Assembly (NCBI RefSeq): GCF_900187065.1
Contig: NZ_LT906483.1
Location: forward strand, 1,984,001-2,048,000
DNA from: Mycolicibacterium thermoresistibile
Lineage (GTDB): Bacteria; Actinomycetota; Actinomycetes; Mycobacteriales; Mycobacteriaceae
Reading direction: 5' to 3'
DNA: 64,000 nt
This document shows, one piece after another, positions 31,611-40,809 of the stretch. Position numbers and translations under genes: made by a program. The number at the start of each line of letters is the position of its first letter. The first letter of the stretch is position 1. Below the pieces are notes generated by a model, which did not search any database, had not been told where the DNA came from, and worked only from the letters and a program-made list of their open reading frames with translations.

Positions 31611-32405
31611 ATGCCGCTCACACCAGCCGACGTACACAATGTCGCGTTCAGTAAGCCGCCGATAGGAAAGCGCGGTTATAACGAGGATGAGGTCGACGCG
31701 TTTCTCGATCTGGTCGAGAACGAACTCGCCCGCCTCATCGAGGAGAACACCGACCTGCGCCAGCGGGTGGCGGAGTTGGACCAGGAATTGCAGGCCGCTC
31801 GTGCGGCGGCCGGCGGCGGACAGTCGACTCAGGCGATTCCGCTGTACCAGCCGGAACCGGAACCCGAGCCTGCGCCCCAGCCCGAGCAGTCGACCGCCGT
31901 CAGCGAGGATCAGCACCTCAAGGCCGCCAAGGTCCTGAGCCTGGCCCAGGACACCGCCGACCGTCTGACCAGCACCGCCAAGGCGGAGTCGGAGAAGATG
32001 CTCGCCGATGCCCGCGCCCAGGCCGACGCGATGATCGCCGAGGCGCGCAGCACCGCCGAGACCACCATCGCCGATGCGCGTCAGCGTTCCGAGGCGATGC
32101 TCAACGACGCCAAGACCCGGTCCGAGGCTCAGCTGCGCCAGGCGCAGGAGAAGGCCGACGCCCTGCAGGCCGACGCCGAGCGCAAGCATTCCGAGATCAT
32201 GGGCACCATCAACCAGCAACGCACCGTGCTGGAGGGACGCCTCGAGCAGCTGCGCACCTTCGAGCGCGAGTATCGCACCCGGCTCAAGACCTATCTGGAG
32301 TCCCAGCTCGAAGAGCTCGGTCAGCGTGGCTCGGCGGCGCCGGTGGACTCGACCGCCAACAGCGACAGCGGCGCCTTCAACCAGTTCACCCGCGGAAGCA
32401 ACTGA
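31611..32405 (+). CDS. wag31: Polar growth protein Wag31 (DivIVA)
   Basis: Wag31 forms the polar scaffold that directs cell-wall elongation. The 264-residue protein starts with the DivIVA membrane-binding domain [20 protein letters not shown] and [19 protein letters not shown], then a first coiled coil, a Gln/Pro/Glu-rich linker ([15 protein letters not shown]) and a long Ala/Glu/Lys coiled coil from about 105 to 245. The ATG at 31611 gives the conserved N-terminus; an in-frame ATG ten codons upstream is less likely. In other mycobacteria it is phosphorylated by PknA/PknB within the linker; I did not assign the site. Confidence 0.95.
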   Translation: MPLTPADVHNVAFSKPPIGKRGYNEDEVDAFLDLVENELARLIEENTDLRQRVAELDQELQAARAAAGGGQSTQAIPLYQPEPEPEPAPQPEQSTAVSEDQHLKAAKVLSLAQDTADRLTSTAKAESEKMLADARAQADAMIAEARSTAETTIADARQRSEAMLNDAKTRSEAQLRQAQEKADALQADAERKHSEIMGTINQQRTVLEGRLEQLRTFEREYRTRLKTYLESQLEELGQRGSAAPVDSTANSDSGAFNQFTRGSN

Positions 32406-32447
32406 GCTGATCTTGACTGAGCTCACAACCCGTGTTCGGGCGGTCCC

Positions 32448-32990
32448 GTGCTGATCATCGCGTTGGTCATGGCCGTGATCGGCCTGGCGGCGCTGGTGAC
32501 CGCCGTGGTCACCAGCAACGAGGTGATCGCGTGGGTGTGCATCGGGGCCAGCCTGATCGGTGTGATCCTGCTGATCGTCGACGCGGTCCGGGAACGCAGC
32601 CGGCCTGCCGCCGGGGCCGCGGAACCCGGCGGGAGCGGCGAGCCTGAATCCGAGACCGACACCGACACCTCGACGGAGCGCGGCTTCGATGCCGACTACC
32701 CCGAGGACACCGAGTTCGGGGCCCCCGAATACCCCGCCGACGAGGTGGAACACTCCGCCGACGAGGTGGGGGAGACCACCCGGGACGAGGACGCCGCCAC
32801 CGACGACACCACGGTCATCGCCGCGGTGTCCGACGACACCACGGTGCTGGACCCCGTCTCCGACGAACCCGGTGCACCCGGTGCACCCGGGCCAGCCGGC
32901 GAGGGGGACCTCGGTGGGCCCGGGCCCGATGACGACCTGACCGCCGGGGAATCCGGCGACAGCGCCGTGGACGAGCACCGCACCCGCTGA
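32448..32990 (+). CDS. Small membrane protein with acidic tail (Rv2144c-like)
   Basis: The 180-residue protein has two helices at the N-terminus (about 1-22 and 28-45, LIIALVMAVIGLAALVTAVV and a second one) followed by a ~130-residue, highly acidic, low-complexity tail with TTV-containing repeats (DDTTVIAAVS, DDTTVLDPVS) and GAPGAPG. No enzyme motif is seen. The GTG start lies 42 bases after wag31 without a clear binding site. It occupies the Rv2144c position, a conserved membrane protein of unknown role; the link to polar growth is positional only. Confidence 0.7.
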   Translation: MLIIALVMAVIGLAALVTAVVTSNEVIAWVCIGASLIGVILLIVDAVRERSRPAAGAAEPGGSGEPESETDTDTSTERGFDADYPEDTEFGAPEYPADEVEHSADEVGETTRDEDAATDDTTVIAAVSDDTTVLDPVSDEPGAPGAPGPAGEGDLGGPGPDDDLTAGESGDSAVDEHRTR

Positions 32991-33015
32991 TCGGCCCGCC
33001 TCGGCGATACCGGCC

Positions 33016-34365
33016 ATGGGCATCGAATACGAGAGCGTCGTCCCGCACCCGATCGCGGATGTATTCGCGTGGTACGGCCGGCCGGGTGCGTTGACACGCC
33101 TCATACCGCCGTGGCAGCCGATGACCGCGGTGGCCGAGGCCGCCTCGCTGGCCGACGGCCGCGCTGTGCTCGCCCTACCCGGCGGGCTGCGGTGGGTCGC
33201 CCAGCACGATCCGGCCGGATATGTTCCGCCCCGCCGGTTCGTGGACACACTCGCCTCCGGCGGCCCGCGGTCCTGGCCGACCCGGCTGATCGGACACTGG
33301 CAGCACATCCACGAATTCGACCCCGTCGACGACGGGCACACCCGGGTCCGTGATCGCGTGCGGGCGCCCGTCCCCCGGGCTCTGCTCGAGCCGATGTTGC
33401 GGTACCGGCACCGTCAACTGGCCGACGATCTCGCCGCGCACCGCGAGGCGGCCGCTGCCAGGGCGGGACCGTGGACGCTCGCCGTGACCGGGGCCTCCGG
33501 TCTGGTCGGCTCCGCGCTGACGGCGCTGCTGAGCACCGGCGGGCATCGGGTGATCCGCCTGGTGCGCCGGCCGGCCCGGGGGCCCGGGGAGCGGCGGTGG
33601 GAACCGGAGTATCCCGCCCCGGATCTGCTCGACGGCGTCGACACCGTCATCCATCTGGCCGGCGCCTCGATCGCCGGGCGGTTCACCGCGCAACACCGCG
33701 CCGCCATCCGTGACAGCCGCATCGGGCCCACCCGCAGGCTCGCCGAACTCGCCGGCCGCGCCGCCGGTGTCCGCACGTTCGTCAGCGCCTCGGCGATCGG
33801 CTACTACGGCCCCGACCGGGGCGATGACCTCCTGACCGAGGCCGACGCGCGCGGGGACGGCTTCCTCGCCGACGTGGTCGCCGACTGGGAGGCCGCCACC
33901 GAGCCGGCGCTCGCCGCCGGCGTGCGGGTGGTGTGCGTGCGGACCGGGATCGTGCAGGCCGCCCGGGGCGGCACGCTGAGGGTGCTGCGGCCGCTGTTCT
34001 CGGCCGGGCTCGGCGGGCCGATCGGCGGCGGTACGCAGTGGCTGTCCTGGATCGGTCTCGACGACCTGCTCGACGTCTACCACCGCGCCGCCTACGACAT
34101 CCGGCTGACCGGACCGGTCAACGCGGTGGCGCCGCATCCGGTGCGCAACAGCGACTACACCGCGGCGCTGGCCGGGGTGCTGCGCCGCCCGGCGCGCATT
34201 CCGGTGCCCCCGGCCGTGCCACGGCTGCTGCTCGGCGCGCAGGGCGCCACCGAACTCGCGCTGGCCGATCAGCGGGTGGTGCCCGCCGAACTTCAGCGGC
34301 TGGGTCACCGGTTCCGCCATCGCACGATCACCGAGGCGCTGGCGCATCAACTGGGCCGGGGCTGA
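33016..34365 (+). CDS. SRPBCC-SDR fusion, TIGR01777 epimerase family
   Basis: The 449-residue protein joins an N-terminal SRPBCC (START-like) ligand-binding domain (about 1-145, IEYESVVPHPIADVFAWYGR) to a nucleotide-sugar-epimerase-type SDR domain with TGASGLVGSAL (158-168), a YYG in ASAIGYYGPDRGDD and a conserved C-terminal DUF1731 region ending in GHRFRHRTITEAL. The SDR half matches the YfcH/SDR39U1 family, whose substrate is unknown. Fusion to a START-like domain suggests a hydrophobic substrate is held by the N-terminal half. ATG start 33016 lies 26 bp after the previous gene. Confidence 0.85.
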   Translation: MGIEYESVVPHPIADVFAWYGRPGALTRLIPPWQPMTAVAEAASLADGRAVLALPGGLRWVAQHDPAGYVPPRRFVDTLASGGPRSWPTRLIGHWQHIHEFDPVDDGHTRVRDRVRAPVPRALLEPMLRYRHRQLADDLAAHREAAAARAGPWTLAVTGASGLVGSALTALLSTGGHRVIRLVRRPARGPGERRWEPEYPAPDLLDGVDTVIHLAGASIAGRFTAQHRAAIRDSRIGPTRRLAELAGRAAGVRTFVSASAIGYYGPDRGDDLLTEADARGDGFLADVVADWEAATEPALAAGVRVVCVRTGIVQAARGGTLRVLRPLFSAGLGGPIGGGTQWLSWIGLDDLLDVYHRAAYDIRLTGPVNAVAPHPVRNSDYTAALAGVLRRPARIPVPPAVPRLLLGAQGATELALADQRVVPAELQRLGHRFRHRTITEALAHQLGRG

Positions 34366-34377
34366 CCTTCGGCCCGA

Positions 34378-34404
34378 CGTGACAGGGCTTGCCGTGACAG
34401 GGCT
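34378..34404. repeat. 12-bp direct repeat after the SDR fusion gene
   Basis: CGTGACAGGGCT is present at 34378-34389 and again at 34393-34404, a 15-bp period, between the end of the SDR fusion gene and terC. Confidence 0.7.
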
Positions 34405-34493
34405 CACCGGGTGACCTCTGCCGTGGAAAACCTCAGTAGTGTGTATCCAGTGAGCTTTCCAAATGCGGGCGTCGGCCCGGGGGAGTCGTCGCA

Positions 34494-35516
34494 GTGAACG
34501 TCACCGCGACGGTGTGGGCGATCACGATCGGTGTGATCCTGGCGCTGTTCGCCTTCGACCTGATCTTCCACGCGCGTAAACCGCATGCGCCGAGCTTCCG
34601 GGAATCGGCGGTCTGGTCGGCCGGCTACGTCACGCTGGCCCTGGTGTTCGGCCTGATCGTGCTGTGGCTGTGGGGAATCGACTACGCGGGGGAGTATTAC
34701 GCCGGCTTCGTGACCGAATGGGCGCTGTCGGTGGACAACCTGTTCGTGTTCACCATCATCATGAGCAGCTTCGCGGTGCCCCGGGAACACCAGCCCAAGG
34801 TGCTGCTGATCGGCATCCTGATGGCGTTGGGGATGCGGGGCATCTTCATCGCGCTCGGCGCGGCGGCGATCAACACGTTCAGCTGGGTGTTCTACCTGTT
34901 CGGCCTGTTTCTGGTGTGGACAGCCGTCGGCCTGCTCCGCGAAGGCGGGCACGAACAGGAGGTCGAGGAACAGCGGGAGAACCGCATCGTGCGGACCGTG
35001 CGGCGGTTCGTCCCCACCACCAGGCAGTACCACGGCGCCAAGTTGAGCGTCCGCATCGACGGTAAGCGGGTGGTCACCCCGATGCTGTTGGCGCTGATCA
35101 CGATTGGCTTCACCGACATCCTGTTCGCGCTGGACTCGATCCCGGCGATCTTCGGCCTGACCCGCGAACCCTACATCGTGTTCACCGCCAACGCCTTCGC
35201 GCTGATGGGTCTACGGCAGCTGTACTTCCTCATCGGCGGGCTGCTGGACCGGCTGGTCTTCCTGTCCTACGGCCTGTCGCTCATCCTGGCGTTCATCGGC
35301 GTCAAGCTGGTGTTGCACGCCCTGCACGAGAACGAGCTGCCGTTCGTCAACGACGGGCAGCCGGTGGCGGTACCCGAGGTGTCCACCGGGGTGTCGCTGG
35401 CCTTCATCGGCACGGTGCTGGTCATCACGACCGTCGCCAGCCTGCTCAAGACGCGTCGCGACGAGAAGCAGGCCAAGAAGGCCAACAGGATCCCGGAAGT
35501 ACGCGAAGTCAGCTGA
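34494..35516 (+). CDS. TerC-family integral membrane protein (first copy)
   Basis: A 340-residue protein with about nine helices. TerC motifs are ALSVDNLFVF (with the conserved Asp) in the third helix, FALDSIPAIFGLT later, and the region between with FVPTTRQYHG and DGKRVVTPML. TerC proteins are implicated in metal export (Mn) during secretion or in tellurite resistance. GTG start with GGGGGAG about eight bases in front. The last eight bases overlap the convergent small gene. A close paralogue lies 470 bases away on the other strand. No manganese riboswitch was recognised in front. Confidence 0.88.
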   Translation: MNVTATVWAITIGVILALFAFDLIFHARKPHAPSFRESAVWSAGYVTLALVFGLIVLWLWGIDYAGEYYAGFVTEWALSVDNLFVFTIIMSSFAVPREHQPKVLLIGILMALGMRGIFIALGAAAINTFSWVFYLFGLFLVWTAVGLLREGGHEQEVEEQRENRIVRTVRRFVPTTRQYHGAKLSVRIDGKRVVTPMLLALITIGFTDILFALDSIPAIFGLTREPYIVFTANAFALMGLRQLYFLIGGLLDRLVFLSYGLSLILAFIGVKLVLHALHENELPFVNDGQPVAVPEVSTGVSLAFIGTVLVITTVASLLKTRRDEKQAKKANRIPEVREVS

Positions 35517-35868
35517 GGACGTTCAGCGGCAGGGTGACCGAGCCACGATCGCCGCTCACCGCGATCGTGTAGCGGCCGTCGGCCGGCAACGGCATCTGCA
35601 TCGGGTAGAAGACGAAGCCGACCTCGCCGCCCAGGCTGGATTCCGGCACGGTCAACTGCGCGCTCTGGATGTTGCCCGCCGGATCGGTGACCGTCACATC
35701 GATTTTCGGCTGATCGTCGGATCCCTCGGGCTGGATCAGCACCACCAACGTCGCCTCGGCCGCGCGTTCCGGCCCCACCTTGCAGGCGCTGATCACACCA
35801 CCGGTGATGTTGAGCTTGTTGTCCTGTACGGACGCCGATTCGGCCAGCAGAGCGCCAGTTACGATCAC
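35509..35868 (-). CDS. Conserved hypothetical protein (DUF6941-like)
   Basis: This 119-residue protein appears all-beta: IVTGALLAESASVQDNKLNI, LVVLIQPEGSDDQPKIDV, VTDPAGNIQSAQ, and a GRYTIAVSGD-GSVTLPLNV end resembling an immunoglobulin-like fold. There is no signal peptide or membrane helix. I place it only loosely in the DUF6941 group. The GTG start has no strong ribosome-binding site. It lies between two terC genes that converge on it or run beside it, and its 3' end overlaps the first terC by eight bases. Function unknown. Confidence 0.65.
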   Translation of the reverse strand: MIVTGALLAESASVQDNKLNITGGVISACKVGPERAAEATLVVLIQPEGSDDQPKIDVTVTDPAGNIQSAQLTVPESSLGGEVGFVFYPMQMPLPADGRYTIAVSGDRGSVTLPLNVLS

Positions 35869-35983
35869 CGACCCAACATATCAACGCGCACGCCCCGGGG
35901 CGCCGAAACCTCCGATCCTCAGGTCCATCAAGGAATTTCGCGAACCAAGGCGTCCGGAGCGAATTCGTTCCCGGGTTCAGCGC

Positions 35984-37192
35984 TCACTGCTGCTGTTGCT
36001 GTTCGTCGGCCAGGTAGCGGTTGTGCTCGTCGTGCGCCCGGCGGATCAGATCCAGCAGTTCTGCCTCGTCCCGCACGATCATGGCGCGGTGCTTGGCCGG
36101 CAGCGCGGCGATCTTCTGCTCCTCGCGGCACAGCTCCTCGAACGCCTTCGCGCGTTCCTCGGTGAATCCGCCGTAGTAGGCCTCGTCGAGGTAGGCGGTG
36201 GCGTACCGGCGCACCTTCGCCACCGAGTTCCTCGCCTTGCCCCTCGGCGACACCAGCGACGCCACGGTGGTGACGGTCAGCGTGGCGAGAATCACCACCA
36301 GCGACAACGGGGTGCTGACCTCGACCACATTGACCGGTTCACCGTCGTTGATGAACGGCACATTGTTCTCGTGCAGGGCGTGCAGGAACAGCTTCACCCC
36401 GATGAACCCGAGGATGAACGCCAGCCCGAAGTGCAGATACACCAGCCGGTCCAGCAGGCCGTCGATGAGGAAGTACAACTGGCGCAGCCCCAGCAGTGAG
36501 AACGCCGTCGCGGTGAACACGATGTAGACGTTCTGGGTGAGGCCGAAGATCGCCGGGATCGAGTCCAGCGCGAACATCAGGTCGGTGCCGCCGATGGCCA
36601 CCATCACCAACAGCATCGGGGTGAGCACCCGTTTGCCGTCCCGGACGGTGACGATCTTGTCCTCGTCGTACTCGCTGGTGGTGGGGAAGAACCGTTTCGC
36701 CAGCCGGATGACGACGTTGTCGGCGGTGCGGTCCTCATCGCTGGGCACCAGCAGCTGCCCGGCCGTCATGACGAGGATGAAGCCGAACACGTAGAACACC
36801 CACGCGAACGCGTTGATCAGGGCGGCGCCCAGAAAGATCATCCCGGTGCGGGCGATCAGCGCGAACACGATCCCGAACAGCAGCACCTTCTGCTGATCGG
36901 CCCGGGGCACCTTGAAGCTGGCGATGATCACCAGGAACACGAACAGGTTGTCCACCGACAGCGCCTTCTCGGTGATCCAGCCGGCGAAGTACTCCAGGCC
37001 CGGGTCGGTGCCGCCGAAGATCGTCACCCCGACGCCGAACAGGACCGCGAGGCCGACGTAGAACGCCGACCATTTCGCCGCCTCCGGCAGCGTCGGGATA
37101 TGCGCCTTGCGGACGTGGAAGAAGAAGTCGAACGCCACCAGCGCGGCGATCAGGGCGATGGTGAGAGCCCAGATGAGCGGCGGAACGACCAT
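35984..37192 (-). CDS. TerC-family integral membrane protein (second copy)
   Basis: A 402-residue paralogue of the protein encoded at 34494-35516, with the same ALSVDNLFVFLVI and FALDSIPAIFGLTQN motifs and matching FFPTTSEYDED. It differs by a ~70-residue cytosolic C-terminal extension (SPRGKARNSVAKVRRYATAY onward, ending in a poly-Gln run of six). The ATG at 37192 has GATGGGGACC in front; an upstream ATG would add ten residues. It is transcribed away from the tRNA-Leu gene. Probably a metal transporter; substrate not determinable. Confidence 0.88.
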   Translation of the reverse strand: MVVPPLIWALTIALIAALVAFDFFFHVRKAHIPTLPEAAKWSAFYVGLAVLFGVGVTIFGGTDPGLEYFAGWITEKALSVDNLFVFLVIIASFKVPRADQQKVLLFGIVFALIARTGMIFLGAALINAFAWVFYVFGFILVMTAGQLLVPSDEDRTADNVVIRLAKRFFPTTSEYDEDKIVTVRDGKRVLTPMLLVMVAIGGTDLMFALDSIPAIFGLTQNVYIVFTATAFSLLGLRQLYFLIDGLLDRLVYLHFGLAFILGFIGVKLFLHALHENNVPFINDGEPVNVVEVSTPLSLVVILATLTVTTVASLVSPRGKARNSVAKVRRYATAYLDEAYYGGFTEERAKAFEELCREEQKIAALPAKHRAMIVRDEAELLDLIRRAHDEHNRYLADEQQQQQ

Positions 37193-37254
37193 CGGTCCCC
37201 ATCTCTTCGCGCCGGCCGGCACGGAACCGTCCGTGCGGGTGGTGTGCGGAGGAG

Positions 37255-37343
37255 TGGTGTCCGAGGGGGGACTTGAACCCCCACGCCCGTTTATAGGGCA
37301 CTAGCACCTCAAGCTAGCGCGTCTGCCATTCCGCCACTCGGAC
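37255..37343 (-). tRNA. tRNA-Leu (GAG)
   Basis: On the minus strand the sequence folds as a class II tRNA: acceptor GTCCGAG/CTCGGAC, anticodon stem CTAGC/GCTAG around loop TTGAGGT (anticodon GAG, reading CUC/CUU), a variable arm TGCCCTATAAACGGGCGT and T-arm GGGGGTTCAAGTCCCCC. The discriminator is A and the CCA end is encoded (37255-37257). Confidence 0.97.
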
Positions 37344-37494
37344 CCGGTGTGGGCAGCTAAGGCTATCGGATTCCGTCTCGCCGCCCAAACCCGAGTACCC
37401 AGTCTACGTTCTGCGCTGCAGGTCCGGGACCGGTGGTGCCCGAACCGGCCGAGACGATCCCGCGATCGGGGGCCATCAGTGGTAGGAAAGGGTT

Positions 37495-38829
37495 GTGACG
37501 AACCCGCCCCAGCCCGCCGACGAAGTGGTGGATCTCGTCAGCACGCTGATCCGCTTCGACACCTCCAACACCGGCGACCCGGCCACCACCCGGGTGGAGG
37601 CCGAGGCCGCGCACTGGGTGGCCGACCGGCTCCGGGAGGTCGGATACCAGACCGAGTACGTGGAGGCCGGCGCGCCGGGGCGGGGCAACGTGTTCGCCCG
37701 GCTGCCCGGCGCCGACCCGTCCCGCGGCGCGTTGCTGGTGCACGGCCACCTCGACGTGGTGCCCGCCGAACCGGCCGACTGGAGTGTGCACCCGTTCTCC
37801 GGGGCCGTCGAGGACGGCTACGTGTGGGGTCGCGGCGCGGTCGACATGAAGAACATGCTCGGCATGATGCTGGCGGTGGCCCGGCACTTCAAACGGGCCG
37901 GGATCGTGCCGCCCCGCGACATCGTGTTCGCGTTCCTCTCCGACGAGGAGCACGGCGGCACCTACGGGGCGCAGTGGCTCGTCGACCACCGCCCGGATCT
38001 GTTCACCGGCGTCACCGAGGCCATCGGGGAGGTCGGCGGGTTCTCCCTGACCGTGCCCCGCAAGGACGGCGGGGAACGGCGGCTGTATCTGGTCGAGACC
38101 GCCGAGAAGGGGCTGGCGTGGATGCGGCTCACCGCCCGCGGCCGCGCCGGCCACGGCTCGATGGTCAACGACGACAACGCGGTGACCGCGGTCGCCGAGG
38201 CGGTGGCCCGGCTGGGGCGGCACCGGTTCCCGCTGGTGCTCACCGAGTCGGTGCAACAGTTCCTGGAGGCCGTCGCCGAGGAGACCGGTTACAGCTTCGA
38301 CGTGAACTCCCCGGATCTGGAGGGCACGATCGCGAAACTGGGCGGCGTCGCCCGCATCGTCGGGGCCACCCTGCGCGACACCGCCAACCCCACCATGCTG
38401 ACCGCCGGTTACAAGGCGAACGTGATCCCGCAGACCGCGGAGGCCATCGTGGACTGCCGGGTGCTGCCCGGCCGGCGCGCGGCCTTCGAGCGGGAGGTCG
38501 ACGAACTCATCGGCCCCGACGTGGAACGCAGCTGGGAACGCGATCTGCCCGCGGTGGAGACCACCTTCGACGGTGAGCTGGTCGACGCGATGAACGCCTC
38601 GCTGCTGGCGGTGGACCCCGAGGCCCGCACCGTCCCGTACATGATGTCCGGCGGGACGGATGCGAAAGCGTTCCAGCGGCTGGGTATTCGATGCTTCGGT
38701 TTCGTTCCGCTGCGGCTTCCGCCGGAACTGGACTTCTCGGCGCTGTTCCACGGCGTCGATGAGCGGGTGCCGGTCGACGCGCTCGAATTCGGCGCCCGGG
38801 TGCTGGACCACTTCCTGCAACACTGCTGA
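37495..38829 (+). CDS. M20-family metallopeptidase / dipeptidase-like (Rv2141c-like)
   Basis: A 444-residue di-zinc hydrolase of the M20 (ArgE/DapE/CPG2) family. Metal ligands and catalytic residues are intact: H85 in GHLDVVP with D87, D117 in GRGAVDMKN, and the E151-E152 pair in SDEEHGG. A dimerisation-type lid with GRAGHGSM follows, and the C-terminal third supplies [11 protein letters not shown] and FHGVDERV. Substrate may be a small acylated amino acid or dipeptide; it cannot be told from sequence. GTG start 37495 without a strong binding site; a PEBP-family gene follows 20 bases later, as in M. tuberculosis. Confidence 0.88.
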   Translation: MTNPPQPADEVVDLVSTLIRFDTSNTGDPATTRVEAEAAHWVADRLREVGYQTEYVEAGAPGRGNVFARLPGADPSRGALLVHGHLDVVPAEPADWSVHPFSGAVEDGYVWGRGAVDMKNMLGMMLAVARHFKRAGIVPPRDIVFAFLSDEEHGGTYGAQWLVDHRPDLFTGVTEAIGEVGGFSLTVPRKDGGERRLYLVETAEKGLAWMRLTARGRAGHGSMVNDDNAVTAVAEAVARLGRHRFPLVLTESVQQFLEAVAEETGYSFDVNSPDLEGTIAKLGGVARIVGATLRDTANPTMLTAGYKANVIPQTAEAIVDCRVLPGRRAAFEREVDELIGPDVERSWERDLPAVETTFDGELVDAMNASLLAVDPEARTVPYMMSGGTDAKAFQRLGIRCFGFVPLRLPPELDFSALFHGVDERVPVDALEFGARVLDHFLQHC

Positions 38830-38849
38830 GACGAAAGGACTGGCTGAGC

Positions 38850-39380
38850 GTGGCTTTTCCGTACAACCCCTACGATTTCCTGCCCAAGCTGCCGACCTTC
38901 ACACTGACCTCCGAGTCGATCACCGACGGCCAGCCGCTGGCCAACGATCAGGTCAGCGGGATCATGGGCGCCGGGGGCAAGGACATCTCCCCACAGCTGA
39001 GCTGGTCGGGATTCCCGGCGGAGACCCGCAGCTTCGCGGTCACCGTGTTCGACCCGGACGCGCCGACCGCCTCCGGTTTCTGGCACTGGGCGGTGGCCAA
39101 CCTGCCCGCCGACGTCACCGAACTGCCCGCGGGCGCCGGTGACGGCAGCCCGCTGCCCGGGGGCGCGATCACGCTGCGCAACGACGCCGGGTCGCACCGC
39201 TACATCGGGGCCGCCCCGCCGGCCGGACACGGGTTCCACCGCTACTTCGTCGCCGTGCACGCCCTGCCCGTGGAGAAGCTGGACCTGACCGAGGACGCCT
39301 CCCCGGCGTTCCTGGGCTTCAACCTGTTCCAGCACGCGATCGCCCGGGCGCTGATCCACGGCACCTACGAACAGAAGTAG
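38850..39380 (+). CDS. YbhB/PEBP family protein (Rv2140c-like)
   Basis: The 176-residue protein is a phosphatidylethanolamine-binding protein-like fold with the ligand site motifs [18 protein letters not shown] (DPDxP and GxxHW) and [20 protein letters not shown]. The mycobacterial homologue is an abundant cytosolic protein (TB18.6) of unclear role that can bind locostatin-like ligands. GAAAGGA precedes the GTG start. Downstream there is a long inverted repeat serving the convergent pyrD as well. Confidence 0.9.
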   Translation: MAFPYNPYDFLPKLPTFTLTSESITDGQPLANDQVSGIMGAGGKDISPQLSWSGFPAETRSFAVTVFDPDAPTASGFWHWAVANLPADVTELPAGAGDGSPLPGGAITLRNDAGSHRYIGAAPPAGHGFHRYFVAVHALPVEKLDLTEDASPAFLGFNLFQHAIARALIHGTYEQK

Positions 39381-39398
39381 CGCCGCCGCTTTTCGCGA

Positions 39399-39450
39399 GC
39401 AGACGCGAACACCCCCTGATTCCGCCGGAGTCGGGGGGTTTCGCGTCTGC
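39399..39450. terminator. Bidirectional hairpin between PEBP gene and pyrD
   Basis: GCAGACGCGAACACCCCCTGA (39399-39419) is nearly the reverse complement of 39430-39450, giving a ~20-bp stem with one bulge and a ten-base loop, in the gap between convergent genes. There is no T-run, which is common for mycobacterial terminators. Confidence 0.75.
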
Positions 39451-39457
39451 GGCGGGG

Positions 39458-40525
39458 TCAGCCGTCGTTCACCGCGGAGCCGACGGCCTCGGACAGCGAC
39501 GAGAATCCACCCTCGCGCAGTTTGCGGGCGATGCCGTCGTGGAGGCGTTTGGCCCACAACCCGCCGCCGTAGACGAAACCGGTGTAGCCCTGCACCAGGG
39601 ATGCACCGGACACGATCCGCTCCCAGGCATCGTCGGCGGTTTCGATACCGCCCACACTGATCAACACCAGCCGGTCGCCGACGCGGCGGTACAGCCGGCG
39701 CAACACCTCCGCCGAGCGGGCCGCCACCGGGGCCCCGGAGATCCCGCCCGGCCCGAGCTCGTCCACGCCCGGGGTCCGCAGACCCTCGCGGGACACCGTG
39801 GTGTTCGTCGCCACGATGCCGGCCAGGCCCACATCCACGGCCAGATCGGCGATGTCGTCGATGTCGGCGTCGGACAGATCGGGGGCGATCTTCACCAGCA
39901 CCGGGGTGGAGGTGGCCGCCTGTACCGCGGACAGGATCGGCCGCAGCGATTCGACGGCCTGCAGATCCCGCAGCCCGGGCGTGTTCGGGGAGCTGACGTT
40001 GACCACCAGGAAATCGGCCAGCGGCCCCAGCAGTCCCGCGCTCTCGGCGTAGTCGGCGACGGCGTCCTCGGGCGGGGTGGCTTTCGTCTTGCCGATGTTG
40101 ACCCCGATCGGCACCGGGGAGCGGTGCCGGGCCAGCCGCATCGCCAGCTCATTGGCGCCACGGTTGTTGAAGCCCATCCGGTTCAGCAGCGCCCGGTCGT
40201 CCGGCAGCCGGAACATCCTCGGCGGCGGGTTCCCCGGCTGCGGATGCGCTGTGACGGTGCCGATCTCGGCGAACCCGAACCCCAGCGCACCCCAGGTGGA
40301 CAGGCCGAGTCCGTCCTTGTCGAAACCGGCGGCCAGCCCCACCGGGCCCGGGAACCGTACCCCGAACACGGTGCTGGCCAGGATCGGGTCGCGCGGCGCC
40401 AGCCACCGGGTCAGCGCGGCCCGCAGCCCGGGCACCGCGGTGACCATCCGCAGCAGGGCGAACACCCAGAGGTGAATGCGTTCCGGCGGGAACAGGAACA
40501 GCACGCGCCGCAGGCCGCGGTACAT
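39458..40525 (-). CDS. pyrD: Dihydroorotate dehydrogenase (quinone), class 2
   Basis: PyrD oxidises dihydroorotate to orotate with quinones as acceptor, in pyrimidine synthesis. The 355-residue product has an N-terminal membrane-associating helix region ([19 protein letters not shown]), [36 protein letters not shown] with the catalytic serine of class 2, [17 protein letters not shown], and the FMN phosphate site [15 protein letters not shown] and [10 protein letters not shown]. The ATG at 40525 overlaps the preceding DUF5703 gene by one base. Expected family length and motifs. Confidence 0.94.
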   Translation of the reverse strand: MYRGLRRVLFLFPPERIHLWVFALLRMVTAVPGLRAALTRWLAPRDPILASTVFGVRFPGPVGLAAGFDKDGLGLSTWGALGFGFAEIGTVTAHPQPGNPPPRMFRLPDDRALLNRMGFNNRGANELAMRLARHRSPVPIGVNIGKTKATPPEDAVADYAESAGLLGPLADFLVVNVSSPNTPGLRDLQAVESLRPILSAVQAATSTPVLVKIAPDLSDADIDDIADLAVDVGLAGIVATNTTVSREGLRTPGVDELGPGGISGAPVAARSAEVLRRLYRRVGDRLVLISVGGIETADDAWERIVSGASLVQGYTGFVYGGGLWAKRLHDGIARKLREGGFSSLSEAVGSAVNDG

Positions 40526-40809
40526 CACAGCGCCGGGCGGCTCGGGATGCCCAGCCGGTCCGCGGGGGTCTTGCGGCGCCGCAACAGGACACGCCGGCTG
40601 CCGTCGTTGTACAACCGCACCCGGGTCAACTCCCAGCCGCGGTACTCCGCCTCGATGGACAGTCGCACCGATGCGCTGAGCCGGGTCACGTCCGGGGGCA
40701 GCCGCAGCGGCACCCACTCGTACTCGTCGGACAGATCCTTGTCCCACCCGGCCGGCATCCGGCCGCGGGGCAGCGGCTGCCCGCCCGTGTCTTGCCCGCG
40801 TGTCGTCAT
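40525..40809 (-). CDS. DUF5703-family small protein
   Basis: A 94-residue cytosolic protein with a basic centre ([16 protein letters not shown]) and the segment [20 protein letters not shown] characteristic of the actinobacterial DUF5703 group. Function unknown. The start ATG overlaps the lppL stop (ATGA), and its stop touches the pyrD ATG, so lppL-DUF5703-pyrD are read from one coupled message. Confidence 0.8.
   Translation of the reverse strand: MTTRGQDTGGQPLPRGRMPAGWDKDLSDEYEWVPLRLPPDVTRLSASVRLSIEAEYRGWELTRVRLYNDGSRRVLLRRRKTPADRLGIPSRPAL

Noticed and set aside
34366..34493. Manganese (yybP-ykoY) riboswitch in front of terC
   Set aside because: Only a 15-bp-period direct repeat is visible; the conserved riboswitch core and expected helices could not be found.
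37255..37343. tRNA-Leu as attachment site of an integrated element
   Set aside because: Both flanks contain genes of ordinary composition, with no integrase or repeated tRNA 3' end seen in the window.
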